NCBI RefSeq assembly: GCF_910592395.1
Contig: NC_088313.1
Location: 1,862,501-1,926,500, forward strand
DNA length: 64,000 nt
Source of the DNA: Lineus longissimus
Lineage: Eukaryota > Nemertea > Pilidiophora > Heteronemertea > Lineidae
Direction of reading: 5' to 3'
A program made the translations under genes and the position numbers. This document shows positions 1 through 12,300 of this stretch, piece after piece. Within the stretch, counting starts at the first letter, position 1. Each line of letters begins with the position of its first letter. The notes under the pieces are model-generated. The model ran no database searches. It saw only the letters and a program-made list of their open reading frames with translations, and was not told where the DNA came from.

Positions 1-34
1 GTTATTAAAAAAACAGTTAAAAGTTGCGTCGCTG

Positions 35-168
35 TATTGTACGCGCCGGTCGCCGAAGGTTGACCGCGCTCAACGTTGCTTAACTTCCACTCTGGGGCCA
101 ACGCGCCAACCACTGGGCCATAAAGGAATTCCCTCATGGCCGGCGGGTTAAGCCGTGCCATATGCCTG
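35..168 (-). mobile_element. 5S rRNA-like SINE copy 1
   Basis: This GC-rich block is repeated in opposite orientation at 10582-10716 with about 90% identity. Read on minus it contains a stretch resembling the internal promoter of 5S rRNA (GGAAGTTAAGC, then ...GACCGGCG). It lacks about five bases before the C-box-like part compared with copy 2. It lies just downstream of the minus-strand ninjurin gene. A 5S-headed SINE or a dispersed 5S pseudogene fragment is the most likely identity. Confidence 0.55.
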
Positions 169-248
169 GGGTACTATACAGTCGCCATAGCCTTGCAGGA
201 TTCTCAGCCTTGGTATTTACGCGCATTGCTAACAAATCTCCGATCAGA

Positions 249-1126
249 CTATACCAGGGATGTTGCTTGTGTATTGGTCGCTGATTTGGTTGAATTTGCG
301 CCAAACATATGTTCGTTTGGAGCAGGGGTAAACCCCACCACCAAAATGTTAATAACAACAGTAAAAAGTGTTAAGAACCCCAAAATGTTATCGTTGTTTC
401 TTACATAGTCACTTTCTTTTTTTTGCCCTTTTTCTTCGTCGCTGGAACATGAATACGAAAACGTAAACAGCATCAAAAAAGCAGACATCATTTGGAAACA
501 AATGGAAATGCCCAAAAGAGCGAGCACAAAAGAATAAAAGTGATGGTTCTCGGGTCCAATGTCCACGACTTCGCGAATCTGGGCGGCGTTTGTCATCATG
601 AGGGTGATGTTGATGAAATGAGTCACGTTATTTCCGTCTTGTTCCTTCTTAATCTTGCTTTCTTGTTCCATCTCGATCTTGCATTCTTGTTCCTTTTTTA
701 TCTTGTCTACCCTGCTGGGGCGTCGTTTTAGTTTCATCTGGTTGTCTTGCTTCTTTTTGATCGTGTCTGATTCCATGCTGGCGGATTGTTTCAAGTTCAT
801 CTGTGTCAAAGTGTCTACGACATCTTCCTGAAATGAGGCGAAGATTACTGACATTAATCTCAGTCTCACTTGGCAATGAAGTGGGGCAAGCAAAAATCGG
901 GCTCATGACATTACCATCAGAAAATAATCGGGTCAGAGCTCTGGAGGCCAAGCTGTCCTATATACCCCAAACCGTCACAAAACCAGACACTTACCCCAGT
1001 CTCAAAAGAATGTGTATGTTCGTCAATTTTCCCGTCGTCGATCTCTCTCTTACAGGGGTTTTCAACCCTTGAATCTGTATGTCTTGCTCCACCGACAGAT
1101 TCTATCCTGTCATCCATAATTTTCAA
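249..1126 (-). CDS. Ninjurin-family membrane protein (gene A)
   Basis: Two coding exons on minus: 1126-995 (44 codons, donor GTAAGT) and 827-249 (acceptor TTTCAG), joined in phase 0, giving 236 aa. The C-terminal half matches the ninjurin domain: a segment with ITLMMTNAAQIREVV (about residues 117-131) like the ninjurin N-terminal amphipathic helices, then hydrophobic segments at about 141-167 and 190-209. Ninjurins are small two-pass plasma-membrane proteins. Vertebrate NINJ1 mediates adhesion and oligomerises to rupture the membrane in lytic cell death; whether this copy does so is unknown. Unusual here is a long Lys/Glu/Gln-rich, probably coiled-coil N-terminal region (about 66-109) with a short repeated KIKKEQ pattern, and a loop rich in charged residues between the two hydrophobic segments. 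The gene is divergent from a second ninjurin gene 616 bp away. The start ATG at 1126 is chosen because exon 1 is phase 0 and ends in a consensus donor; another upstream exon is possible. Confidence 0.85.
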
Positions 1127-1742
1127 ATGCCTTTTTTATCTCCGAAAACTTAAGCCCGACCGGCTTACTTGCTGTTATATTATAAATGGCGTATTTTTTA
1201 AACTGAGGCTGACACTAAGACTGAGTTCAAATATCTGGAAATGGAGAGGAAATTGATGTCAAGTCTGATTGGGGAATTTTCAGTTAATTATTTTCTCAGA
1301 ATGAACGGGACAAGGAAACTCCACGCTGCATTCTGAATGGCTGTGATGCTGTCCTCAAAAGACCAATTGGTAATTATCCAAACCATAATTAATAACACAC
1401 TACGGAATCTATTTGTGCAACACAGCAATGCTTAGGAGGTGGGTGTAGTCTCTTTCTTTCCATTACAACAATGGTCATATATAGCTAGACATAATGCTCA
1501 AGGAACATGATGTAGTTGCCGTAGTTTTGTCTCACGCGAGATCCGGGCGTGGGATGTGACTCCTCGGCCCCTTGAATTGGTGTCATGCCAAAGGTCACTT
1601 CAAGGAAAGTAAAATTATCAGATGATGTCAAGCTGGAAATAATTATTCATGGGATGAGGATGTTTGTGATGTAAGTCACATCATTTTAGTTTTGATTGTC
1701 GACTTGCATAACTAAGTAAGAGTTTCACTGTTTGATAGCGAT
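1127..1742. promoter_or_regulatory. Divergent promoter region of the ninjurin pair
   Basis: The 616 bp between the two start codons contains no other open frame that looks coding. As the two paralogues point away from each other, this stretch should contain both 5' UTRs and promoters. No convincing TATA box or named transcription-factor site could be assigned by eye, so shared regulation is an inference from geometry. Confidence 0.5.
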
Positions 1743-2690
1743 ATGGCAACGCTGAACCAAATCAAGGAAAACCAAGTGTCGGATAAGGTAAGCTTGTCGC
1801 CTAGGTTTGTTTTTTTAAACTTCTCAAAAATGGTATCCCATAATGTTGGAGAACATATTGCAGTGTCTAGGCTGCCCGCTGACCACCCTATGCGTGTAAA
1901 GACCAAGTAAAAGCAAATATACATCAAGGCACTATACTGGACTCAGTCAACTGCGTCATCCTAATTGGATCGTACTGGCCGACAGGACGAGGCCGGTCCA
2001 ATGCGTCCGAAGTGTACAAGGCCGCACTGGCTACCAAAGACAAAGATATCTGAAGTAACAGTAATAAGACTTTTCTTTTGCACCAGGCTTATAGTCGATA
2101 TTCTTCAAGGGACAGAATTTCGTCATACAGACTATGAGCGTGCACAACTACGGACTTATGTAAGGTCCGTAGCACAACCAAAAGTGGTTGTGACCTACAT
2201 GGATACATAAATCTTACATTCAAAAATACTGTCTCCTCTTTCTCAGGTCGGGCACGATGAGCAAGACGGATTAAATGTGCACCCACTCCCCACCCCGTCG
2301 CAAGTCAAAGACTCAACCGACTACCCGGCAAAGGTCTCGGACAACACCGCCAAACGAACCGTCGCTAAAGGTCTCCTAAATATCTCCTTGATGGCTTCGA
2401 ACACCTCGCAATTAAAGACCATTTACCTGCTGGGGGCGGAGGGACACCCGTATTTCCACCCCTTGATGATCCTACTGCCGCTTTCCCTCTTTATCCAGAT
2501 ACTGGTGGGCATTATCATCATGATGACTGGGAAGATGGAGATTGAAAGTCAGCCTGGGGCAAATGAATCCGGGCCGACGACTGATGCTCGGCGCATCCGC
2601 CTGCTGTGGTATTACAACGTGAAGAAGTTGCTGGTTATTTTCATTGTGGTTGGAAACATCTTCATATCGCAATTTTCGTTCATAAAATAA
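1743..2690 (+). CDS. Ninjurin-family membrane protein (gene B)
   Basis: Exon 1 is 1743-1787 (ATG, 15 codons, donor GTAAGC) and exon 2 is 2247-2690 (acceptor TTTCTCAG), joined in phase 0, giving 162 aa, close to the ~150 aa of vertebrate ninjurins. The ninjurin core starts near residue 52 with KRTVAKGLLNISLMASNTSQ, the family's amphipathic region before the first membrane segment. Hydrophobic spans lie at about 86-108 and 142-158, followed by a very short C-terminus. Compared with gene A, the N-terminus is short and lacks the Lys/Glu-rich coiled-coil region. The inter-helix loop is longer than in vertebrate NINJ1 and rich in Gly, Ser and Pro. The family role is cell adhesion and plasma-membrane rupture; the specific function here is not known. 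The first exon is less certain than the second, but phase, donor and ATG all agree. Confidence 0.88.
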
Positions 2691-3158
2691 CTACGATGAC
2701 TATGATTATATGTTGATAAGTATGTGAACCTTAGAGACTGGTTGCTCTAACTGTGAACCAAGGACACCACCAGTACGTAGATGAAACAATTCGAATTTCA
2801 AGACTCGACAAGAGTGAACATTTTCTTTAGTTTTTCTGAACCTACTGGTACGTCAAGGTAATACGTATTAGTAGTACGTCCAAACTAAGACGGGACACTT
2901 GAATCATGAAATTCTATAGAGACTTATGACCTTCAATGCCTGATATGTTAGAGCATACAATTATTCTGGAGGTTCAATAAGATTATTGTGATTATCCAAG
3001 GATATTTAAAGGTGTTACCCCGGTAGCAACTCGGGACCACTACTTTAGCCAATTGAAATAGGCTCTAATCCGCTACACACTGTGCTTCTCCAAAGTTGTG
3101 ACAAAGCAAGAAGCATTTTTATTGATACGCCCTGTATAACGACTGCGAACATCGTGAC
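2691..3158. other. Intergenic, 3' end of ninjurin B
   Basis: AT-rich sequence with no recognisable coding exon, presumably the ninjurin B 3' UTR plus spacer before the RPL26 promoter. Nothing further can be supported. Confidence 0.5.
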
Positions 3159-3208
3159 CCGGAAGTAAAACCTCGCAATTCTTTCTCTTCCGCTGTGGTC
3201 ATTGTTAG
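3159..3208 (+). promoter_or_regulatory. RPL26 core promoter, ETS motif and TOP-type exon 1
   Basis: CCGGAAGT at 3159-3166 is a consensus ETS/GABP site, common in ribosomal-protein promoters. It is followed 15 bases downstream by CTTTCTCTTCCG at 3181-3192, a C-initiated pyrimidine run of the 5' TOP kind that marks ribosomal-protein transcription starts and mediates mTOR-dependent translation. A short non-coding exon could run from 3181 to about 3208 (GTTAG, then GT), spliced to the acceptor at 4046-4047. The donor is not a good consensus, so its exact end is uncertain. Confidence 0.5.
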
Positions 3209-4055
3209 GTCTGTTATTCTAGAATTTTACCAATAAATAATCCCTCCTAATCTGGTGTTCTGATTACTCATCCATCCTTGAAACAGCAATGTTATAAAAT
3301 ATAAATGTTCATAATTGCTATCTCTGTCGTACAGTATTAAAGTTTGCGATGAACACACCTAAAAGTTACATTGTTGTTGTGGGTCGTCTCGGATCTTGTG
3401 GGCATTTTGTGTGTGCCATGCATGCATTTGCACTGCGTGTATACTGTATACACGACACAATACTGTCATGACTGTACATGCAGATTTACTGCCTTGGCAC
3501 CGTTCATGCCCGTTCTAATCATGACTGTGGAGAGATGGGGTGGTGTATACTTTGCCTGCCAGTTATATCATAGCTGACAAGCCTACAGCTACAAGTCAAA
3601 ACTCGAATGCCAACCCCAAATCCCTGTGCTGAAATCGCCTTAATCGGATCCACGTTTTCGTTGCCGAAAGCCGGCTGGTCTGGCCGTCATCAGATCAGCC
3701 ACATCCATTGCTTGCACAGGTCAAGCTTGCAAGAACTCCCTCGACGCGTGGGGCCGGCCGTGCAGTTTCGCCGAGATCCACACAAGATACAACATGCATG
3801 ATGATGGTGTTGATGTAGCGTTGATCAATATGTAGCGTTGATTGATCGAATCGCTGTATACAATACTGGAGTGTTGTGTGATGTTTTAATCAATGAAAAT
3901 TATTATGTTGCCGTCTCATACTGTGGGTGATTGTCTGTGAGAGATCGGTGTACAACACAATACAATCTGGGTTGGAATCGGATTGGACACCGGTGTCGCG
4001 TGATATAGCCTACATCTTGAATTTCACCCCTTGGCTTTTTATTCCAGTCGCCATC

Positions 4056-5163
4056 ATGAAGTTCAACAAGATGGTAACCTCCTCAAGGAGGAAAAACCGC
4101 AAGCGATACTTCAATGCTCCATCTCACATCCGTAGAAAACTGATGAGCTCTCCACTCTCCAAGGAGTTGCGACAGAAGTACAATGTCCGCAGCATGCCTG
4201 TCAGGAAAGACGATGAAGTTCAGGTATGTTGAAATGAAAGAAGACACATGTAGTTATTTCAGTGTCAACTGGTTCAAATCAGTCCCTCTCAATATTATCT
4301 CGGACATTGTCTTTTACCAAAACTACCTCCTCAACCTACAGCAAATATTGGGACGTCTTGTGGCGGCACCTGACTGTTGACAGTGGAAATGGCAAGTGCA
4401 CTTTTGATTTAGGAATCGGTCAAAGTTTCTACTTAAATTTAAGGTGTATACAAATTTATTCGGAAGGTATTCGAATCACTCGACAGGTTATGAATTTTGA
4501 AGATGTAAAATGAGTTTGGGTAGTGATCTTTCATAAGATAATTGTTGGCATGTCAGCAAATGAGTCGGCAGATATATTTTTGGTATTCTTTTTTTCTGAT
4601 CCTAAGTCATTCATTGTTCGGTCTTGTGTATTTTCCAGGTTGTCCGAGGACACTTCAAAGGCCAACAGGTCGGAAAGATTGTCCAGGTTTACCGTAAGAA
4701 GTTCGTCATTCACATTGAAAGAATCCAGAGGGACAAGGCAAATGGTGCGACAGTTAATGTTGGCATTCACCCTTCAAAGGTCAGTTGATTCAATATATTA
4801 TTGACAAAGCTTAAAATATGATGAGAGGCAGTCTACAAGGTGTTTTCTCTGAAAATGCAACCTTGCTCTATGTGCTACTGCATCTTGTCTAATCATACTC
4901 CATGTCTGAAGTTTTTGTTATGCACCTGTGCACCACATGTTATGCTATCGTGTTGGCTTATTCAGGACCATTTGGGTCTGAGCCAGGCAAGCATTATTTG
5001 CTAACCATCAGCCTTATGGATCTTCCCTTCGTTCTTTCAGGTGGTCATTGTAAAATTGAAGCTCGACAAGGACAGAAAACGCATCCTGGATCGCAAGGCC
5101 AAGTCCAGGGCTTCTGCCGACAAGGGCAAACATACAGAGGAATCCATCATGGAAACATCATAA
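4056..5163 (+). CDS. RPL26: 60S ribosomal protein L26 (uL24)
   Basis: Three coding exons, 4056-4223, 4639-4779 and 5041-5163, all joined in phase 0 with GT/AG ends, give 143 aa against 145 in human RPL26. The start [19 protein letters not shown], the KOW-type stretch [20 protein letters not shown] in exon 2 and the Lys/Arg-rich end are diagnostic. The protein binds 28S/5.8S rRNA near the peptide exit tunnel of the large subunit. The coding exon begins 8 bases upstream of the ATG (acceptor TTCCAG at 4042-4047), so the 5' UTR lies mainly in a separate upstream exon, consistent with the TOP-like motif near 3181. The sequence is intact, with no frameshift, and the small introns mark it as the genuine gene and not a processed copy. 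An RPL26-like paralogue cannot be distinguished from one locus, but this has all features of the main gene. Confidence 0.97.
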
Positions 5164-6361
5164 ATTTTCTGTAATATTATATGTAAAAGAAAAAAAATGT
5201 ACAAAGTCAAATTGATTTGTTTTTGTCGTTTTGTACATTGATTGCTTGGGATGTGGATGTGGTTTGTTGATTGGGACCAAGCAAATCGCAATGTTGCATC
5301 GCAAGCATCAACTAGAAATACTGTTGTGGAGAATGTTCAGGGCTGTTAGGTGTTCTTGTTGGCAGCAGCATCTCGGTCCTCTGCCCCCACCACCTTGAAT
5401 ATTTGAACAGCTCTTGCATGGTTTTACAGTACTTCTCAGTCTTGCACCCCTCCATTTTCCCAGACAAGGCTTTCCATTAATTCACTTGATCACCTGAAGG
5501 CCAGTCACTAGTGGAATAGTATCTTTGAGAAGTATTCATCGTCCCACCACCCCCCTTGAATTGCCCTCCTGTGTTGGCAATTTCGAGGAGGTTTGAAGAC
5601 CCTAGACATACCTGGAAAATTTCTCCTGAAGCTCAGCCCAACACTCGGCACTATCATTGAGCGTATGTAACCTGTGCGAGGGGAGGAGGATACGACTGAC
5701 TCTGGACCACGTGGATGCCCACTTAACAGCCCCACAGGCCACACACTGTCGCCACCCCTCCTCCTCCTCCTCCCCCACTTAACAGCCCCCCCCCCCCCTC
5801 AGTCTTATCCATCGGGTCACGCACCTGTGAGGCTGTGTTCAGCACGCGGCAGTTCGAGATCAATGCGTGGTCTCACCATCAGTTGAATGGTATTTTCCAT
5901 TTTTAAATGGAAAATACCATAAAGATATAATTTTTCCAAAATTGAGAATTAGGTGTGTTTAAAATGAAGAAAATCATGAAATTTCAGTCCAATTGGCTTA
6001 CTTATGTGGTTTTGAGGCTCCATTCAACCCTGACTCGCGGGTTAAAAGCCGTAAAAAATCATCCCCCAACTTCAGATCCCCCAAACCCTGAAATTATCAT
6101 GCATAACGTACAACGAAAATTTCAGGGTTTGACAGGCAAGGATAGGCCTATTTGGCTTTGAAAGCGTTCCTCCCGGATTACGTCTCGGAAAAAGTTATGA
6201 GCGTGTAGAAAGTGCCGTTTAAAGGGAAAACGGCAGAAAACTTTATTACAGGTACGTGGCCATCGAAACTGCCATACCGATGGAGATTCCATATTTTCTT
6301 CTGCTCCCATCCCGGTGGGCTGGGAATGAAGACACCGAACAGGAAATAACAACAATCCAAA
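5164..6361. other. Intergenic, RPL26 to SorCS
   Basis: Contains the RPL26 3' UTR, a C-rich low-complexity tract near 5755-5800, a perfect 16 bp inverted repeat at 5887-5920 and presumably the SorCS promoter and 5' UTR. No coding exon was recognised in the several short open frames. Confidence 0.5.
5887..5920. repeat. Perfect 16 bp palindrome
   Basis: ATGGTATTTTCCATTT is followed after two bases by its exact reverse complement. It could form a hairpin in RNA or a cruciform in DNA. It may be the remnant of a foldback element; no gene context explains it. Confidence 0.8.
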
Positions 6362-9300
6362 ATGGAGGTCAAGAAATATTTGTTGATGTTCGCATTCGTT
6401 ATTTTTTTATTTATTACCAGCTCTGAAAGCAAAATATTCAGTGAAGTACAGAATGAATTATCAGAGCATCGTGTGGTGCATCTGAATAGTGAATCCCGGG
6501 TTGATGACCATCCTCATAGATTCAGGAGAGCGGTAGATACTGCTGCTCAAAAACCACCCCCTGGATTCAGCATCCCAACACCACTTCCAGATAAAAACCA
6601 CAACGAAGCTGTGGTGCATTGGTCTGGAGACAATAGCAGTGTAAGTATTGGTTGACGATGTGCTGCTTGTCTGCGTAATGTGAGCTTTAAATGTTACACT
6701 CGCAATACTGTGGTACCAATGATCATAACCCCGGCCATAGGGCGGTAGGCCTAGTCCTACTACCCCTAGGCCCTAGGCCTAATGCTGTGTAGCCCTACAT
6801 CAATCATGATCGTGTGATGTTTGATTATGTATATAGTTTGTTTTCATGGTCAGCCATGTTGGAGGGCAGATTGATTATAGGGGAGGGCTGATTGATGATA
6901 GGGTCTACAGCATAATGAGGAACAACTCCCGGTTGAACAGTGATAAGTGAAATGGAGACCCATGGGGAATGGGAAGAGCTGCTGTACTCTCTACACAACC
7001 CCAATGTTGAAATTAATATTCAGTTCCTATTTACGCAATTACAAAGTTTCAAATTCAATTACAAATTTCAAAACGGCGTAGGCCCTTTAAGTTCCAAATT
7101 ATTTTCAGGTGATATTTGTGCTGACAAGGGAACATCAACCCAATGGGACAATTGCTGATAGCAGACTTTGGGGGTAAGTAAACTATCGGAATAGATGATC
7201 ACATTCATTCAGCAACATAGTAGGCCCGGAACGACAGCCTCCAAGTATGCCCAAAGTGGATAAAGAAGGTCTAAAAGCAACTGATCAGTGCAGAGGGAAC
7301 GCTGAAGAAGATGTTCTCATCTTTTGGAACCTTCATCAACGCCCTTGTGTGGACTCTACAAGTGCCTTATATTAAACACCTACACGTACAATGGCTGTGG
7401 ACAGTGTGGTATCTCAGTGAATTTTTGCCCTTGCTTTCAGGTCAGTCGATTATGGTTCAACATTCCAAGACAAGTCCAAATTGTTCCCTAAAGGAACAGT
7501 CATCATATACTTCTATGTAGCTCCTCTCAATAAGGAGAAGGTGAGAAATATTAAAGTGCATTCCCTATTACAAGTACAATGCCCTTCCCGTGCCTTAGTC
7601 GGTATCTAAACAATTGATGCATATAATCAAGTTATACGCAAGTTTCTGACAGGAACCCTATTGCGGACCCTATTGTCCAAATGTTCCGCAGACCTAATCT
7701 GGCTAACTCATCTCCGCCATACTTATAAATAGGAAATGAGATGGTTCATTTTTACCACAAGGGTGGTGATTTGCATAATCGGAATTATCATCTGCAACAA
7801 TATCCAAACCCGAAACACAAACATTTGTTTTTTCCAGCTGGTATTTACTGATGTCAAGAACAAGCTTCTCTTCACAACTGACGATGAGGGAAAGACTGTT
7901 CACAAACAAAAAATTAGCTTTCGCCCTGATCGTCTTACATTCCATCCATATCATGATGACTGGCTGATGGCATATTCCTACAATGACACTTCCGTAAGTA
8001 CAAGGGATCTATACGATAAAATAGAAAAGTGACACCAGGTCACCTTTGCTAGTGGTACGGTCCTTTGAATTCGTAGTGGCAGGCCAAAGATACCACACAG
8101 GGGGTAAATTTGTAACTTTTGAATCCTCCAAATATGTACACAATCACCAAACAGCAGTAATAAGGACTACTGCTTCAGAGTTTACAAGGAAGAATATCTA
8201 TATTGTCCCTATCTGAGCTCTGCACTCGTTGAGGCACTTGTGTCATATGATTATGTCCTATAAAATGAGGATGGGCTTTCTGCCGGCTTCAGTTTCATTT
8301 TGAGATCATGCTTCCACCTTTTGCAGGTTCCACAATACTGATGTAAGGCCTTTGATGTCACAAGCTGTGAAAATCTGTTTCTCCTATTTTCTTCATCATG
8401 AACAGTGAATTCAATTCCTGTACTTCTATCTTCCAGTTGTATGTAACGAGAGATTTTGCCAAAACTTGGATAAAAGTTCAAGATCATGTCGGATCAAGGT
8501 CCTATTGGTAAGTGTTATGACAAAATGGAGAAACAAGGCACCTGTGTTGGAATGCGCTTTGTTGGCCTTGCTAACAAAATTAAAGCTAGTGCTAAAATTC
8601 TAATTGACAAATCCTTTTGAAAAATGACCACAGAAAGTAATGTTTACAGAAAATGACCAATGTGAAACCTGTTTTTCAGGGCTGTCAAAGATCTTGATAA
8701 GGATGATTCCACAATTCACATGGAGGTCCTCGATCCAGTTGAAGGTAAGATCTGTTTGAGAATCTACCGGTATTCAGTATCACTGTTGAGCCCCTGGAAA
8801 GAAAAGTACGTCTTGTTCTGACACAAACTCTTCGTAAAATATGAAGAGTTTCTCCCAGTTGTCAAGTCAAAGTTGCAGACTTTAGATTTTCTTTGGTCGG
8901 GATACCTTGTCAGAGGTGACAGATGCTGATGTTACCACCGTGCTGCTACGACAGCCCATGGATTAGTTAAAAAAATCAGCTGTGAACCTTTTTTCTATTT
9001 CAGTGACCTACTCCTACAAAGCGTGTGCATTTCCCTACTGCAAAGATGTTACAGTCGACAAGAGTCTGGGAAACATTGACATTCATTCACTGACTGTGCA
9101 AGATCAATACATTTTCGTTCAGGTTAGAATACGATAATAAAAGAAATATCCACCTGGATTGTAATAGATTAGTTGAGATGTTCAGCTTCCAACACTCCAA
9201 ACGTTTGCACTTCCGAATCCACAGCTTCCTCCTCTCTCGTTCAACTGGCTTTGGAAATTCATGAAAATGGGTCCCATCCGTCATTCGATTGTTCTTTGTG

Positions 9301-12300
9301 CTATCCTTGACACAATTCGGAGCCACACAATACACCATAGTGAATGAAACACATTACTTCCAGGTGTGCATAATTGATTAAGGCCCTCCTGCTTTTATGA
9401 TTGCATGACATGTACAGATAGCCTGATCTACATCACAACTTTTGCTGAACCCGCCGCCTGGCTCTAACAAGCCAGTTGCTAGCCGGATTAGGTAATCAAG
9501 TTGTCAAACACATAATTGGCTATATCTTCAAAATGGATGGAGCTAATTGCATTTGGTTTTCTGTATTGTATAAAGTGTTAGGTACACTTTTGAAATCGTC
9601 TTACAGCAGAAAATGGCAAAAAACCTGGAGTTATGGCCTTTAACCTGGTGGATGTCACTGCATTATAACCCCTATTCAACTTAGTTGCGGGTCGAGGGGT
9701 ATCAGGTGAAAGTTAGAACAATATTTTTTAGAAGTCAAGGTCTGGACTGGTGAAAAAAACAAACCAAATTCTGATGCAGATTAGATGACAAATTTTTACT
9801 TTTTTCAGAAAAGTACCGATTTTTCGAGGAGTCAGCTGTTTGTATCCTATAAGCGTCAACCATTCAGGGAAGCTCATTTTGCCCCAAAACTTCATCCCTT
9901 GGTAGGTATTTCACTTGATTATAAACCCATTCTTTTTCTTGGAACTGGGGGTCTGTTTGATCTTGTGGTTTTTTAGTGACTGTCACTGTCCGAGAATTGC
10001 TGTTGCTGCTAGTTTTGTATCAATGTGCCTGTTACTAAGGAGACACTGCAGATGTAACCTTTCTTAATATCTGTCCTGATTAGAGAGGTCAAATTGAATG
10101 GAAACAACAAATTTGGGACCAAAACTAGTGTCCTTAATAGAGAGGTTGTCCTTAATAGAGAGTTGTCCTGATTAGAGAGGTCAAATTGAATGGAAACAAC
10201 CAAATTGGGACCGAAACTAGTGTCTTTAATAGAGAGGTTGTCCGTAATAGAGAGTTGTCCTGATTAGAGAGGTCAAATTGAATGGAAACAACCAAATTGG
10301 GACCAAAGCTAGTGTCCTTAATAGAAAGGTGTCTGCTAAGAGAGATTCCAGAATATTCAATTACCTTTTCAGGATTTTAACATCCTAGACAGTGACGAAG
10401 GTCAGGTTTTCCTGGCTGTGAACCATCAAGAGAGAGTGGTCAACCTCTACCTCTCCGACGTGACAGGACGTTTCTACACCAAGTCATTGGACAGCGTGGT
10501 CAATCAACACACTACTGCAGGCATCATGGTTGACCTGTATGAGGTAAAGAAACGATTTTATCAGCTGTATATTACCCCCAGGTATATGGCACGGCTTAAC
10601 CCGCCGGCCATGAGGGAATTCTTTATGGCCTAGTGGTTGGCGCGTTGGCCCCAGAGTGGAAGTTAAGCAACGTCGAGCGCGGTCAACCTTTGTATCGGTG
10701 ACCGGCGCGTATAATACATCAGCAATGAACTAAAGTTCAGCTGAAATGCTTTCAGTTCAGCAAGTTGTCAATATCGGATAAAAGCAAAAACAATTTTAAA
10801 GGACAAGTGACGTCACACACAGAACGTGACAGCAGTTGACTGTAATTTCATGCGATGACACCAACTGTGACGTCACCAATGCTCTGACATCTCAAAAACC
10901 ATTTTTGGCATATTATAACCCAAATATTATTTGATATATATGCATAAAACTTACATATTTGTCAGCGCCACAGTAAAACTTCTCCTCAAATTCGAATAGT
11001 GGACAAAGGAGTTTTACTCCTGAAAACTTTTCTTCCTCTTTTCAGGCCAAGGGTATCAAAGGTGTTTTCATTTCCAACCAATTGGTCGCCGAGCAGACGG
11101 CAAAGACATTCATCACATTCGATAAGGGTGGTAACTGGTCGCTCATTCCTGCCCCAGAAAAAGACATCAATGGAGAACCAACAAAATGCAAATATGTGAG
11201 TTGACTAATACTGGCATATGTTTATACAAGGGTACAAATTGTCTGTGTGGTCAATCTCTCATCAAAATGTTTATAATTATCATTAGAACGTCATCTTGTA
11301 CCTCCTTCAGAGCACTTTTGTGGAATGATTATTACCCCAGTGTTCACAGAAATCAAGAGCTGACACAGAGTGCTCATTTGAACCAAGTTGAGACTCAGCT
11401 GTGAGTCAAATCCACAGTGTCTCGATCATGGACAGATGCCACAACCCCACAACGTCACTGCTGTCCCGTGTTAGAATAATGTTGGCCTGCGTACAGTGAT
11501 TGACATCCCCCTCCATTTCAGCCCGAGTGTTCCCTACACTTGCACCTCTGGTACAGTTCCAGTTCCGATCGGAACATCCCTTACATCCTCTCGGACCAGA
11601 ATGCTCCTGGAATCATCATAGCCCATGGTAGGTATGGTGCTGCTCCCCAATTTCGCAAAATCCCGTTTTTTCCCGTTTTCTCGTGCGTCACTTCGTTTCC
11701 GGAGAAGAAATTATCTGATTCATGATTTTCATTTCGTTCCGTTGTTATTGATCTCAACTTTCGTTATAAATAAGCTTTTGCGTGTGTGCAATCGTTGGAA
11801 GCTAGTAAATCGGCACTTAGTGATGAGACCCGCGAAAACTGGCTCCGTCATGCTACAACATATTTTCAAAAAGTATTTAAGTATAACACCTCCCCCACCC
11901 CCACCCGAAGGCTATAAATACAATTTGCACTACTGTCTTGTAAATTGAGATAGTCATACCTGTCAAGAAGATTGAACCTTAGCGATCTCTAAACATAGTT
12001 AATTCAACTACAGTAGAACCTCTCTATTAGGGACACCCTCGGGACTGACAAATGCTGTCCTTAATAGAGAGGTGTCCTGATTAGAGAGGTCAAATTGAAT
12101 GGAAATAACCAATTTGGGACCAAAACTAGTGTCCTTGATAGAGAGGTTGTCCTTAATAGAGAGGCGTCCGCAAAGGGAGGTTCTACTGTAGTTTGTTGTC
12201 TTATCTTTCTGTTTATTTCGCCCTTTTCCCCAAATGTGACTTGCGGATCCCTTAGCCAGAGTCGGTCACATTTTGTGGCCGTATCAGGTCTCCAAATGAC

